Of a DNA stretch of 64,000 nucleotides, positions 36,703 to 45,779 are shown piece after piece (within the stretch, counting starts at the first letter, position 1; every line of letters begins with the position of its first letter). The notes under the pieces are model-generated. The model ran no database searches, was not told the DNA's origin, and saw only the letters and a list, made by a program, of their open reading frames with translations. This DNA comes from JAUVRX01 sp049664225 (lineage in GTDB: Bacteria > Acidobacteriota > Thermoanaerobaculia > Multivoradales > JAHEKO01): the NCBI GenBank assembly GCA_049664225.1, contig JBATEX010000006.1, forward strand, positions 1-64,000, in the 5' to 3' direction. The translations under genes and the position numbers were made by a program.

Positions 36703-37608
36703 TCAGCGAATCGCTGCCGCGATTCTCTCGGCGGAATACCGGAGATTCTCGAGCCAATCTCGAGCCAGGGGATCCAACGATTCGACCCGGGCTCCGAGCT
36801 CAGAAGCGATCACCCTGGCGCTGCGATCGGAGAAACCCTTCTGCACGAAGACAACCCGAATCCCCTCGTCGCGCGCTTCTTCGATCGTCGCCACGAGCTG
36901 CGCCGGGCCGGGTTCCTTGCCCTCGGATTCGATCGCCATCTGCAGTAGGCCGTACTCGCACGCCAAGTGGCTCCAGGCCGGATGAAAGACCATGAATCGG
37001 CGACCCTCGAGCCCTGCCAGCAGCTGGGTGATCTCGCCATCCAGCCGCTCGATATCCGAGAGTAGCTTCTTCAGATTCTGTCCGTATTGAGGCGCGCCCT
37101 CGGGATCCAGTCCAATCAACGCGGCTTCGATGGCAAAGGCCGCCGAGCGCATTCGCTGTGGGGCAAGCCAGACATGGGGGTCGTCGTCGAGCGGCCCACC
37201 CTGTTCGGCCAGGCAGGATTCCTCCTGGCCCGCCGTCATATCCACTATCGAAATCTGAGGGTTCGCCTTCAGAAAGCTCTCCAGGTGGCGAACCTCGAAG
37301 AGGAAATCGGGGTGCCCCACTTCGACATAGAGATCCGATCTTCCCAGAGCTACCAACTCCTGCGGAGACGGCTCGAAAGTGGCCGGAGAGGCTCCGTGCG
37401 GAACCATGACATGAACCTCCACCCGCTCCCCACCGATTCTCTCCACCAGGTACGCCTGAGGAGGCACACTGACGGTGACAACCAGAGGTTGGACACAGGC
37501 CAGAGCTCGGCGCGACATTGCATGTTGCACCAGGCCTGCCACCAGGACAGCTCCCAGGCCAAGGGTCCATGCCGGTACCCGGACTACCCATTGCCTTAGA
37601 TTCCGCAT
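36703..37608 (-). CDS. znuA: zinc/manganese ABC transporter substrate-binding protein
   Basis: 301 residues from MRNLRQWVV, with an N-terminal hydrophobic segment. Cluster A-I metal-binding lipoprotein-like fold: QPLVVTVSVPPQAYLVERIG, first His in VMVPHGASPATFEPSPQEL, DDDPHVWLAPQRM (second His) and MVFHPAWSHLACEYGL (third His), then VVFVQKGFSDRSARVIASEL. The usual His-rich loop between the first two ligands is absent. It delivers Zn or Mn to the permease encoded at 39607-41245, although three-gene order is broken by unrelated genes. It diverges from the 37727 gene. Confidence 0.87.
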   Translation of the reverse strand: MRNLRQWVVRVPAWTLGLGAVLVAGLVQHAMSRRALACVQPLVVTVSVPPQAYLVERIGGERVEVHVMVPHGASPATFEPSPQELVALGRSDLYVEVGHPDFLFEVRHLESFLKANPQISIVDMTAGQEESCLAEQGGPLDDDPHVWLAPQRMRSAAFAIEAALIGLDPEGAPQYGQNLKKLLSDIERLDGEITQLLAGLEGRRFMVFHPAWSHLACEYGLLQMAIESEGKEPGPAQLVATIEEARDEGIRVVFVQKGFSDRSARVIASELGARVESLDPLARDWLENLRYSAERIAAAIR

Positions 37609-37726
37609 CAGGGTCGAAGACAGGTGCGAATTGCCACGATCTGCCTCAGGATGGACCTCATTTTCGATGGCTCTCTCGGGTTCAATAGAGGATTGCGATT
37701 GCAGCGTCCATGCTAGCCTAGCGGGC

Positions 37727-38308
37727 ATGGTCATGACACCTTCCACCATGCTCCCTCTGGGCACGCCCGCACCCGATTTCAGCCTGCCCCACACCGAGAA
37801 TCGCCTCGTCTCGACGACCGAATTCTCCGCGGCCCCAGGCCTGCTGGTGATGTTTCTCTGCAATCACTGCCCCTTCGTGAAGCACATCCGGGAAGCCCTC
37901 GCCCGCTTTGCCACCGAGTATCGAGACAGAGGGCTGGCCATTGTCGCCATCAGCTCCAACGACGTGGCCGCCTTCCCCGAGGACAGCCTCGAGATGATGC
38001 GACAGGAGGCGCAAGAGGCCGGCTACGGCTTCCCCTATCTCTACGACGAGACCCAAGACATTGCCAAGGCATACCGCGCTGCCTGCACTCCGGATTTCTT
38101 TCTATTCGATGGCGAAGGCCGGCTGATCTACCGCGGGCAATTCGACGACAGTCGACCCGGCAATGAGGTGCCCGTCACCGGACGCGATCTGGCAGCTGCC
38201 GTCGATGCCCTCCTCGAGGGCGCTCCGGTCACCTTGGCGCAGAAGCCCAGCATCGGCTGCAACATCAAGTGGAAGCCCGGCAGCGAGCCCGACTATTTCG
38301 GCGCTTGA
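37727..38308 (+). CDS. thioredoxin-fold AhpC/TSA-like protein
   Basis: 193 residues from MVMTPSTMLP; the nearby ATG at 37733 is an alternative. Redoxin fold with a CNHCPFVKH motif: LVMFLCNHCPFVKHIREALA, then AIVAISSNDVAAFPEDSLEM, TPDFFLFDGEGRLIYRGQFD, and a C-terminal PSIGCNIKWKPG with another Cys. This is the widespread thioredoxin-like family with CxxC-P motif, probably a thiol oxidoreductase or peroxidase. No signal peptide is visible, so it is likely cytoplasmic. It diverges from znuA over 118 bases. Confidence 0.85.
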   Translation: MVMTPSTMLPLGTPAPDFSLPHTENRLVSTTEFSAAPGLLVMFLCNHCPFVKHIREALARFATEYRDRGLAIVAISSNDVAAFPEDSLEMMRQEAQEAGYGFPYLYDETQDIAKAYRAACTPDFFLFDGEGRLIYRGQFDDSRPGNEVPVTGRDLAAAVDALLEGAPVTLAQKPSIGCNIKWKPGSEPDYFGA

Positions 38309-38345
38309 TCTTGTCGCTTCGTCATCGCACACAACATCCCCAAGG

Positions 38346-39599
38346 CTAAGGCTTGTCGACGATCGGCACCGCAATATCCAGCCAAACCGGAAAGTGGTCG
38401 CTGACTTCGACTCCGGACTCGTCGCGGCGCCGCCAGACCCCGCCGTCGAGAATCTCCAGATTCGCCGACGGCAGAACATAGTCGACGCGAAGGCCCCACC
38501 CTGCCGTGTCTTGCCGATCCAGGTGTGGGAGCTCGGCCGCGGCGGAGGAATCCGCCTCTGGTGTGAAGTCATTGTTCACGCGGCTGTGCTCGAGGAGTCT
38601 GTCGACCGCCTCGTCGAGGGAGTTGCCCTCCTCGGGGTCGGCGTTGAGATCACCCAGCAAAACGAAGGACCGGTCTTCCGGTAGCCCACCGGTGCGCCCA
38701 CCATCATCTTGGATGTAGTCCGCACCCTCGAGATAGTCGGCCCAAAAGCGGATCTCGTCGTGGTTCCGCTTCCTGTTGCGCATCTCAGGGCCGTCGAACG
38801 CCGGCGGCGTCGGATGGCTGGCCAGGATATGGAGGACCACACCGCCTGGCAGGCGAATCGGGACATCCCAGTGGCTCTTGGAGCTCAGCCGCAAAACACT
38901 CCACTCGTCGGGTGAATACCAACTCTGGCCTGTTGCGGGATCCTCGGGTTGCATTGCGCCTGGCATCCGACTCCAGGCAAACGTCCGAAAGGTGCGGACA
39001 TCTGCTTGCAGGACTTCCAGCCCCTCTCTGACCAGCAGCGCCATCCCATACTGCCCTGGGAACGTCCCGAAGCCCCAGGCGTCCTGCCCGTAGGCACGGT
39101 CGGTCGCAGATTGCTCATCCCCTCTGTCATCGCCCTTCCACTTCGGTGGCTCCGCGGAAACCCGGCCGTCGTTATCCAGATCCAAGCCACTCGCTACCCC
39201 CGTGTTCACCGGCCTCATGAAGGCCAGGTACCGAATCGGCTCGAGACCGTCACCCTGAGGATGGGCGAGAAACAGATCGGCAAATCTCTGCCCGTTCTGA
39301 CCCGGATCCTGACCCTCGACCCAACTCGGCGCTCCCGACTGGTCGTAGGCGATCTCGTTGATCAGCAGGATGTCGGGACGAATCTGTTGCAGCATGGCTG
39401 CTGCCATTCTGGGGCGTGGCCGGGTCGAATCCAGCAGCTCCGCGGTTCGCAAATCCTCAATATTGAAGGTGGCGACCCTCAAGACCAGTTCCTCCTCGAC
39501 TTCGCCGACTCGACCGTTTTCGATCCTCTCCGAGCCCCCGCAGCCGAGAGAAAGAGCCAACAAAATAAGAACTGGCAGGCTGGCAGTTAATCGCGTCAT
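38346..39599 (-). CDS. endonuclease/exonuclease/phosphatase-family lipoprotein
   Basis: 417 residues from MTRLTASLPV, with a lipobox (LSLGC, then GGSERIEN). EEP-fold landmarks: VATFNIEDLRT (Asn and Glu metal ligands), ILLINEIAYD, LLGDLNADPEEGN, and the C-terminal VDYVLPSANL with EVSDHFPVWLD (Asp-His pair). Catalytic residues appear intact, so a surface-anchored phosphodiesterase or nuclease is likely. It begins 7 bases after znuB and is probably co-transcribed with znuCB. Confidence 0.85.
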   Translation of the reverse strand: MTRLTASLPVLILLALSLGCGGSERIENGRVGEVEEELVLRVATFNIEDLRTAELLDSTRPRPRMAAAMLQQIRPDILLINEIAYDQSGAPSWVEGQDPGQNGQRFADLFLAHPQGDGLEPIRYLAFMRPVNTGVASGLDLDNDGRVSAEPPKWKGDDRGDEQSATDRAYGQDAWGFGTFPGQYGMALLVREGLEVLQADVRTFRTFAWSRMPGAMQPEDPATGQSWYSPDEWSVLRLSSKSHWDVPIRLPGGVVLHILASHPTPPAFDGPEMRNRKRNHDEIRFWADYLEGADYIQDDGGRTGGLPEDRSFVLLGDLNADPEEGNSLDEAVDRLLEHSRVNNDFTPEADSSAAAELPHLDRQDTAGWGLRVDYVLPSANLEILDGGVWRRRDESGVEVSDHFPVWLDIAVPIVDKP

Positions 39600-39606
39600 G
39601 GGCACC

Positions 39607-40485
39607 CTACGGAGCCGACGACACGAGGTCCTGCGGCTCAGCCCGGAGGTCATCCGGGGGCTTACCGAAATCGCGGCGAACCAAGCGCTGCCAGAGATAG
39701 GCTGGGAGCATCAGGAGCGCGCCGAGCAGCACCATCGTCGGCCCGGACGGAAGGTCGAAAACGTAGGATAGGGCCAGACCGCCCAGGGTCATCAGGGCGC
39801 CGATGAAAGTCGAGACGAGAATCACCCAGACGAAGCCACGAGTCAGCATGAGGCTGATGACGGGCGGAATGGTGAGCAGCGCAATAACCAGGATGATTCC
39901 CACCAGCTGAATCAGCAGCACCACAGACAGCGCCACCATCACCATGAGGATCGCCATGAAGACACCCACCGGAACTCCCTGGACGCGCGCGAACTCCTCG
40001 TCGAAGGACACCGCCACGAACTCCTTGAAGAATAGCAGCGCGAAACCGAGAACCACGAGAGTGAACCAGAAGGTGACCAAGACGGCCCCTTGGCTCACTG
40101 TGAGAATGTTGCCAAACAGGTAGGTCATGAGGTTGGGAGCGTAACCCGGGCTCAGGGCTACGAAGACCACGCCGATCGCCATCCCGACACTCCAGAGGAT
40201 TCCGATGACGGCATCCTGAGAACGGACCCATCGGCGACCTCCGGCTGCCACGAGCAACGCCGATGCGATGGCAACAACTCCCGCCCCGATCAAGGGCTCG
40301 ACGCCCAGGTAGTAGCAGACGCCCAGGCCGCCGAAGGCGGCGTGACTGACTCCACCGCTGATGAAGACCAGTCGCTTCACCACTACGAAGGTGCCGATGA
40401 CCCCGCACAGGAAGCTTGCCAGCAGGGCCGCAAAGACGGCCTGGCGAATGAAGTCGTAGGACCAGAGCTCGATCAGCGTTGCCAT
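39607..40485 (-). CDS. znuB: zinc/manganese ABC transporter permease
   Basis: 292 residues, start MATLIELWS. Family-typical polytopic protein of about eight membrane segments: FIRQAVFAALLASFLCGVIG, VVVKRLVFISGGVSHAAFGG (the SHAxxGG coupling segment), VEPLIGAGVVAIASALLVAA, DAVIGILWSVGMAIGVVFVA, FDEEFARVQGVPV and LLIQLVGIILVIALLTIPP. These match ZnuB/MntC permeases. It starts 4 bases after the ATPase gene. Confidence 0.92.
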   Translation of the reverse strand: MATLIELWSYDFIRQAVFAALLASFLCGVIGTFVVVKRLVFISGGVSHAAFGGLGVCYYLGVEPLIGAGVVAIASALLVAAGGRRWVRSQDAVIGILWSVGMAIGVVFVALSPGYAPNLMTYLFGNILTVSQGAVLVTFWFTLVVLGFALLFFKEFVAVSFDEEFARVQGVPVGVFMAILMVMVALSVVLLIQLVGIILVIALLTIPPVISLMLTRGFVWVILVSTFIGALMTLGGLALSYVFDLPSGPTMVLLGALLMLPAYLWQRLVRRDFGKPPDDLRAEPQDLVSSAP

Positions 40486-40489
40486 GGCG

Positions 40490-41245
40490 CTAGTGATGGT
40501 GCTCGCCCAGCACTCTGTGAGGCACACCGTGGGCCACCAGCTCGACCGGACACCCGTACACCTGTTCCAACATCTCCTCGGTGAGCTCGGAGCCGGGATG
40601 GTAGAAGAGCTCTCGATTGACGCAGGCGATTTGCTCCACCATTCCGGCGTAGGGCGTGATGTCGTGCGTGATCACCACGACCGGAATTCGTCCATGCAGT
40701 TCGCGCAGGGCCTCGAGCACCGCGATCCGGGATTCCGGATCGATGGAACCCAGCGGCTCGTCGAGAAACAGGATCTCGGGCTGCCCGACGAGGGCCCGAG
40801 CAATCAGGGTACGCTGCAGCTGCCCTCCAGACAGATCCCCTATGTAGACGCCTGCAACGGCACCGAGTCCCAACCTCTCCAACTGACGCTCGACCTGGTC
40901 GTTGTCGTCCCTCGAATAGAAGCGCCGCGGACCTCGCGCGCCGAGGCGTCCCATTCGAACGACATCGAAGACCTTGAGAGGAAAGCTCTCATCGAAATCG
41001 GCAAACTGAGGGACATAGCCGATGGCACCATGGCGGCCCGAAAGATTCGACCTCACCGAGCCGGACCAGGGGCGCAGGAGTCCGAGGACAATCTTGACCA
41101 GGGTCGTCTTGCCGCCGCCATTGGGTCCGATGATCGCCAGAAAATCGCCGGCCGAGATCCGCAGCGACACGGCTTCGAGAACCGGCTTCCGCTCATACCC
41201 GAACCAGATATCTCGCAATTCAATCAGCGTCTCTTGCCGGGTCAT
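40490..41245 (-). CDS. znuC: zinc/manganese ABC transporter ATP-binding protein
   Basis: 251 residues; the start MTRQETL (41245) has GAGGA 7 bases before it and is preferred over the GTG five codons upstream. Walker A AIIGPNGGGKTTLVKI, Q-loop IGYVPQFADFDESFP, signature LSGGQLQRTLIARAL, Walker B EILFLDEPLGSID and the switch His in VVITHDI. The C-terminus (MLEQVYGCPVELVAHGVPHR, ending in HHH) is His-rich and common in metal transporters of this group. It is the first gene of the znuC-znuB-lipoprotein operon. Confidence 0.93.
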   Translation of the reverse strand: MTRQETLIELRDIWFGYERKPVLEAVSLRISAGDFLAIIGPNGGGKTTLVKIVLGLLRPWSGSVRSNLSGRHGAIGYVPQFADFDESFPLKVFDVVRMGRLGARGPRRFYSRDDNDQVERQLERLGLGAVAGVYIGDLSGGQLQRTLIARALVGQPEILFLDEPLGSIDPESRIAVLEALRELHGRIPVVVITHDITPYAGMVEQIACVNRELFYHPGSELTEEMLEQVYGCPVELVAHGVPHRVLGEHHH

Positions 41246-41347
41246 CGAATGTCCTCGCACACTGCTTCCAGCCCTTCAACGGCACCTTTCCGTCTGTGAA
41301 TAGTACTTCGGTCCCAATCCCCAGGAACCACGCCACCCGTCCCGTGT

Positions 41348-42436
41348 CTACACCATCGCGTCGGCGCCGATCTCCGGGTGCTGCTTGACGAACCGGACGA
41401 GCCGATCGAGGTATCCCAGAAAGCTGGGCAGCTCGACACCGGTCCCAGCCAGATCCTCCACGGTGTTGTCGCAGGTGTAGTGGGTTGGATGCACGAAATA
41501 GTCGATGGCCGAGGACGGAATCTGCATCAATCGGTAGACACCGGGCAGATAGTCGATCGCCAGCTTGGCAGCCTCCCACGGAGCCGGCACACGGATCACC
41601 AATCGGCCCGTGGCTCGACCCAGCTCACGGATCAACTCGTCCACCGTCAGAGGATTCGGGTCGGCGAGTTGATAGACCTTGCCCAGCGATTTCGCCTGGC
41701 CGCTCAACTCCGCGATGGCATCCACCACGAAGTCGCTGGGCACCAGGTTGACCCTCACCGTGTCGGGATCACCCACTACTGGCAGCACGGCAACCAAAGG
41801 CTGGCGCAGAAGCCAACGCATGACGTAGTACGGACCATCATACTTCTGGGTGGCGCCAGTGCGACTGTCCCCGACGACGATGGCAGGCCGATAGATGGTG
41901 GTGGGAAGACCCGCGACCATTCTCTTCTGGACCTCCAACTCCGCCAGGAACTTGGTCTCTTCGTAGTAGTTGTTGAACTTCTGCCCTTTGGCCAGATCTT
42001 GCTCTCGGAAGATTCCGGCGTAACGGCCGCTCACGTAGCACGTGCTGACGTACTGGAATCGCTCGAGTCCGCCGCAATCCGCTGCAAAGTCCAACATGTT
42101 CCGCGTGCCGTCCACATTGACTCTCATGCCTAGGCTGCGCTCGACGCTCAAATCGTAGACCGCCGCCAGGTGGAAGATCTCGATGATGGACTTCTGGAGC
42201 TTCTTCGGCTTGCCGAGGGCCAGATTCGGTTGCGTGATGTCGCCGACCAACAACTCGAGCCGGTTCTCGAGGTGAGGGTACTCCGATTTCAGAGCTTCGG
42301 CCCGCCGCTCGGCGTCGGCGAGAAACTTCTCCTGCACCAAACAGATGGCGACCTTGTCGTTGTCCGGAGAGAGGATTCTGGGCAGCAGTTCAGAGCCGAG
42401 AAACCCCGGGAAACCCGTCAAGAAGATCTTCGACAT
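41348..42436 (-). CDS. NAD-binding-4 (fatty acyl reductase-like) extended SDR
   Basis: 362 residues. Rossmann start IFLTGFPGFLGSELLPRIL, LELLVGDITQPNLAL, IEIFHLAAVYDLSVERSLG, the catalytic YVSTCYVSGRYAGIFRE with NNYYEETKFLAE (YxxxK) and TTIYRPAIVVGDSRTG. These are typical of the NAD_binding_4 family, which includes acyl-CoA/acyl-ACP reductases and thioester reductases. The gene follows the aldehyde dehydrogenase by 19 bases. Together they suggest interconversion of acyl thioester, aldehyde and acid (inference). Confidence 0.78.
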   Translation of the reverse strand: MSKIFLTGFPGFLGSELLPRILSPDNDKVAICLVQEKFLADAERRAEALKSEYPHLENRLELLVGDITQPNLALGKPKKLQKSIIEIFHLAAVYDLSVERSLGMRVNVDGTRNMLDFAADCGGLERFQYVSTCYVSGRYAGIFREQDLAKGQKFNNYYEETKFLAELEVQKRMVAGLPTTIYRPAIVVGDSRTGATQKYDGPYYVMRWLLRQPLVAVLPVVGDPDTVRVNLVPSDFVVDAIAELSGQAKSLGKVYQLADPNPLTVDELIRELGRATGRLVIRVPAPWEAAKLAIDYLPGVYRLMQIPSSAIDYFVHPTHYTCDNTVEDLAGTGVELPSFLGYLDRLVRFVKQHPEIGADAMV

Positions 42437-42455
42437 TGCACCCTCCCTGGAGACT

Positions 42456-44081
42456 TCAGCGCAGACCCGGTATCCACCGCAGCAGGCGCAAGGCGCCAGT
42501 CATCAACTCGCTGAAGTCCTTTTCGCCAACCCCAGCCGGGGAGGCGATGGGCATTCCCCTCTGAACCGAGATGGTCTGGGCCTCTGTGTACTTGAGAATC
42601 CCTTCGGCACCGTGCCGGCGACCCAATCCTGACTCTTTGAAGCCACCCATCGGAGCGTCGATCGAACCCCATGTCGCAGCATAGGCCTCGTTGACATTCA
42701 CCGTGCCAGCTTCGATTCGGGCTGCCAGTTCTCGGCCAACTTCTGCGTCGCTCGTCCAAACGGCAGCGTTCAGCCCATACCGACTGTCGTTGGCCCGCTC
42801 AATGGCCTCTTCGACGCTGTCGAAGGGGCTGACTGAGACCACCGGACCGAATGTCTCTTCGCTGCAGATCTCCATCTCTTCGGTAACACCCTGGAGCACT
42901 GTCGGCTCGAAGAAGTACGGACCGATATCGGGACGGGCCCGACCACCAGCGAGGACCTTGGCACCCTTGGTGACTGCATCCAGCACATGGGCCTCTACCT
43001 TCTCCAGCTGCGCCTGCGACACGAGTGAGCCCATATCCGCTTCGAAGTCGAGCTGCGAACCAAGCGTCATACGGGAGACCCTGGCCGCCAGACGCTGTGT
43101 GAATCGCTCGAAAACGGACTCAGCAATGTAGAGGCGTTCGATAGAGATGCAGAGCTGGCCGGCGTTGGCGAAGCAGCCACGGATGGCCCCTTCCACCGCG
43201 CTCTCCAGATCGGCATCGGCCAGCACGATCATCGGATTCTTGCCACCCAGCTCGAGGGAGCAGCCGATGAGGCGCTCAGCAGCCTGTCGGGCGACGATGC
43301 GACCCGTCTTCGTGCTTCCCGTGAAAGCGACGTAGTCGACCTGATCGATCAGTGGCGTGCCCAGCTCCGAGCCCTTCCCCGTGACAATCTGGAACAGATC
43401 GTAGGGTAGGCCCGCTCGGTGAAGAAGTTGCAGAGCCCAGAGGGCTGTGAACGGTGTTTGTTGATCCGGCTTCAAGACTGCACCGTTGCCCGCCACGAGG
43501 GCCGGAAGGGCGTCGGTGATTGCCATGCTCAAGGGGTAGTTCCAGGGTGAGATGAAGCCCACGACCCCCTTGGGACGATGGTGCTCCCACGTGGAGGTCA
43601 ATCCCGGCAGAGCCCCCTTGCGCTGGTGAGGGCCCAGATGTCGCTCGGCATTCAGTCCGTAATATCGAGACACCAAGGCGACGTCGGCCACCTCCTCGAA
43701 GGCGCTCTTGCGCGCCTTGCCGGTCTCCAACTGAATCAGGTCGAGGATCTCTTCGCGGTGAGCCAGAATCAGGTCGTGGTAGCGCATCAAGACGGCCTCA
43801 CGCTCCACCAGGTTGGTTTCGGCCCACTCCGACTGCGCTCGACGCGCTCTTCTCACCGCCTTGCTGACCGTGGCGGGCGTGCCGTGAGGATACTCGGCCA
43901 ACATGGCGCCCGTCCCCGGGGAGATGACCTGCAGTGGCGGCCCCTCATTCCCGGCGAGTGGTACGAGCTCCGTCAGTTGGCGGAGTCCCTCCCTGCTGAT
44001 GGAACCCATCTCCTCCTGTGGTAGCGGGGACGGCTCTGTCTCCATCCCCGCGATCCCTGGATCCTCGGTCAAGGTCACCAT
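42456..44081 (-). CDS. aldehyde dehydrogenase (succinate-semialdehyde/fatty aldehyde type)
   Basis: 541 residues from MVTLTEDPG, with GAGGAG upstream. NAD(P)-dependent dehydrogenase: FISPWNYPLSMAITDALPAL, VLKPDQQTPFTA, FTGSTKTGRIVARQAAERLI, catalytic Glu in LELGGKNPMIVL, catalytic Cys in FANAGQLCISIERLYI, and EETFGPVVSVSPF. The C-terminal SELMTGALRLLRWIPGLR extension is unusual and amphipathic, and may associate with the membrane. It precedes the SDR gene and diverges (185 bases) from the ACP cassette. Confidence 0.88.
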   Translation of the reverse strand: MVTLTEDPGIAGMETEPSPLPQEEMGSISREGLRQLTELVPLAGNEGPPLQVISPGTGAMLAEYPHGTPATVSKAVRRARRAQSEWAETNLVEREAVLMRYHDLILAHREEILDLIQLETGKARKSAFEEVADVALVSRYYGLNAERHLGPHQRKGALPGLTSTWEHHRPKGVVGFISPWNYPLSMAITDALPALVAGNGAVLKPDQQTPFTALWALQLLHRAGLPYDLFQIVTGKGSELGTPLIDQVDYVAFTGSTKTGRIVARQAAERLIGCSLELGGKNPMIVLADADLESAVEGAIRGCFANAGQLCISIERLYIAESVFERFTQRLAARVSRMTLGSQLDFEADMGSLVSQAQLEKVEAHVLDAVTKGAKVLAGGRARPDIGPYFFEPTVLQGVTEEMEICSEETFGPVVSVSPFDSVEEAIERANDSRYGLNAAVWTSDAEVGRELAARIEAGTVNVNEAYAATWGSIDAPMGGFKESGLGRRHGAEGILKYTEAQTISVQRGMPIASPAGVGEKDFSELMTGALRLLRWIPGLR

Positions 44082-44266
44082 GTTCGATCTCCTCGTCCCA
44101 TGCGGCGCTGACTTCCGCACCAAGATAGCGGCAACTTCCCATTATTGCACCTGGGCGGATCTGGCGCTGCTGAATCTCGCCGTTGCTCTCAGACTCCGGT
44201 CCGCGTCGGATCCATTCTGATGAGCTATGATTCCGACCGAACGGTAGACCCCACAGGAGAGCAAGG

Positions 44267-44527
44267 ATGAGCGATACAGACTCGACCAGAGACAAGATAG
44301 TCCAACACTTGATTGCGGCCTCTGACGAACAAATCGATGCTTCCAAGGTCACCGATCAAACCACTCTCCGCAAGGATCTGGACCTGAGCTCGCTGCAGGC
44401 CGTCACCCTGGTGATGGACCTCGAGGACGAGTTCGGAGTCACGATTGAGGACGAGGAGATCGAGTCTCTGGACACTGTAGGAGACGTGCTGGCCATGGTG
44501 ATTCAGAAGCAGGAGCAGCTCGCGTAA
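44267..44527 (+). CDS. acyl carrier protein
   Basis: 86 residues: four-helix carrier with the prosthetic-group site DLDLSSLQAVTLVMDLEDEF. The usual D-S-L reads S-S-L here, with the phosphopantetheine Ser at 42 and Ser replacing Asp at 41. Helix III is DEEIESLDTVGDVL, typical of type II ACPs. AGGAGAGCAAGG precedes the ATG. It starts a tightly packed cassette (ACP, ketosynthase, dehydratase, phosphoesterase), suggesting a dedicated rather than housekeeping carrier. Confidence 0.9.
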   Translation: MSDTDSTRDKIVQHLIAASDEQIDASKVTDQTTLRKDLDLSSLQAVTLVMDLEDEFGVTIEDEEIESLDTVGDVLAMVIQKQEQLA

Positions 44528-44531
44528 GCCA

Positions 44532-45779
44532 ATGCGACGACGAGTTGCCATCACCGGAGTTGGGTTGGTCTCCTGCCTGGGCCACGACTACGAAGAGGTG
44601 CTGAAGGCACTGAGCGAGGGTAAAAGTGGTGTCCGGGCTGTTCCGGAATGGGAGGGCAAGGGTCTCAAGAGCCTGGTGGCAGGCATGATCGACAACCTCG
44701 ACGAAAAGAAGGAATTGGCCAAGCTGTCGAAGAAGCTCACTCCGGCCATGTCCGATTCTGCCCTCTATTGTTCGCTGGCGGCTCGCGATGCCGTTGCCGA
44801 GGCAGGCTGGGATGAACTGTTGCTGCACAACGACCGCACCGGATGCATCGTCGGCTCCGGGGTGGGGAGTGTCGATTCTGTGAAGAAGGCGGCCGATCTC
44901 TACTACTCTGGCCGCATTCGCCGCTCTGATCCCTACACAGTCTTGCGCTGCATGGCCAGCTCTTCGAGTGCGGCGGTGGCCAATCTCTTCAAGATCAAGG
45001 GTAGGAGCTATTCCCTGAGCTCCGCTTGCGCCACTTCGGCTCACAACATCGGTCATGCCTATGAGCTGATCCGGGCGGGTGTCCTGGACCGCGCCATCAC
45101 CGGGGGCGGTGAGGACGCAGCCGAGTTGGTAGCAGCCGCTTTCCAGGGACTTCGGCTGGCCTTGTCGACGCACTACAACGACACACCCACCAGGGCCTCT
45201 CGACCCTTCGACGCCCATCGAGATGGCTTCGTGATCAGCGGGGGCGGAGGCATCGTAGTCTTGGAGGATTTGGAGCAGGCACTGGCGCGAGGTGCCCGAG
45301 TTCGAGCCGAGATCATTGGCTACGCAGCCAATTCGGATGGCTTCGATCTCGTGCTGCCGGAGCCTGAGGGAGCTCAGGCTGGCGCCTGCATGCGAATGGC
45401 GATCAAAGATGCCGGAATCGAACCCGAGCGGATCGACTATGTGAATACGCATGGCACCTCCACGATCCACGGCGACGTCGCCGAGGTCAAGGGTATCAAG
45501 TCGACCTTCGACGATCGGATACCGCCGTTCTCCTCCACCAAGTCCATGACCGGGCACGGGATTGGGGCTGCCGGAGCCCTCGAGTTGATCTTCTGCATCG
45601 GCATGATGGAACAGGGCTTCATCGCTCCATCCATCAATGTCGAGATGCCCGATCCGGTCGTCGAGGGACTGCCTGTGGTGAAAGAGACTCGGTATCAGGA
45701 GCTCACCACGATCCTGTCGAACAACTTCGGTTTTGGTGGAACCAATGCTTCGATGGTGATCCGACGCTTCGATGGTTGA
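44532..45779 (+). CDS. beta-ketoacyl-ACP synthase (FabB/F type)
   Basis: 415 residues. Condensing enzyme with the active-site Cys166 in SLSSACATSAHNIGHAYELI (FabB-like SACATSAH), catalytic His residues in YVNTHGTSTIHGD and SSTKSMTGHGIGAAG, and the C-terminal LSNNFGFGGTNASMVI. It extends acyl chains with malonyl-ACP. It starts 4 bases after the ACP stop and overlaps the dehydratase start by 8 bases. The NFGFGGTN end favours a standard elongating enzyme over a chain-length factor. Confidence 0.92.
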   Translation: MRRRVAITGVGLVSCLGHDYEEVLKALSEGKSGVRAVPEWEGKGLKSLVAGMIDNLDEKKELAKLSKKLTPAMSDSALYCSLAARDAVAEAGWDELLLHNDRTGCIVGSGVGSVDSVKKAADLYYSGRIRRSDPYTVLRCMASSSSAAVANLFKIKGRSYSLSSACATSAHNIGHAYELIRAGVLDRAITGGGEDAAELVAAAFQGLRLALSTHYNDTPTRASRPFDAHRDGFVISGGGGIVVLEDLEQALARGARVRAEIIGYAANSDGFDLVLPEPEGAQAGACMRMAIKDAGIEPERIDYVNTHGTSTIHGDVAEVKGIKSTFDDRIPPFSSTKSMTGHGIGAAGALELIFCIGMMEQGFIAPSINVEMPDPVVEGLPVVKETRYQELTTILSNNFGFGGTNASMVIRRFDG

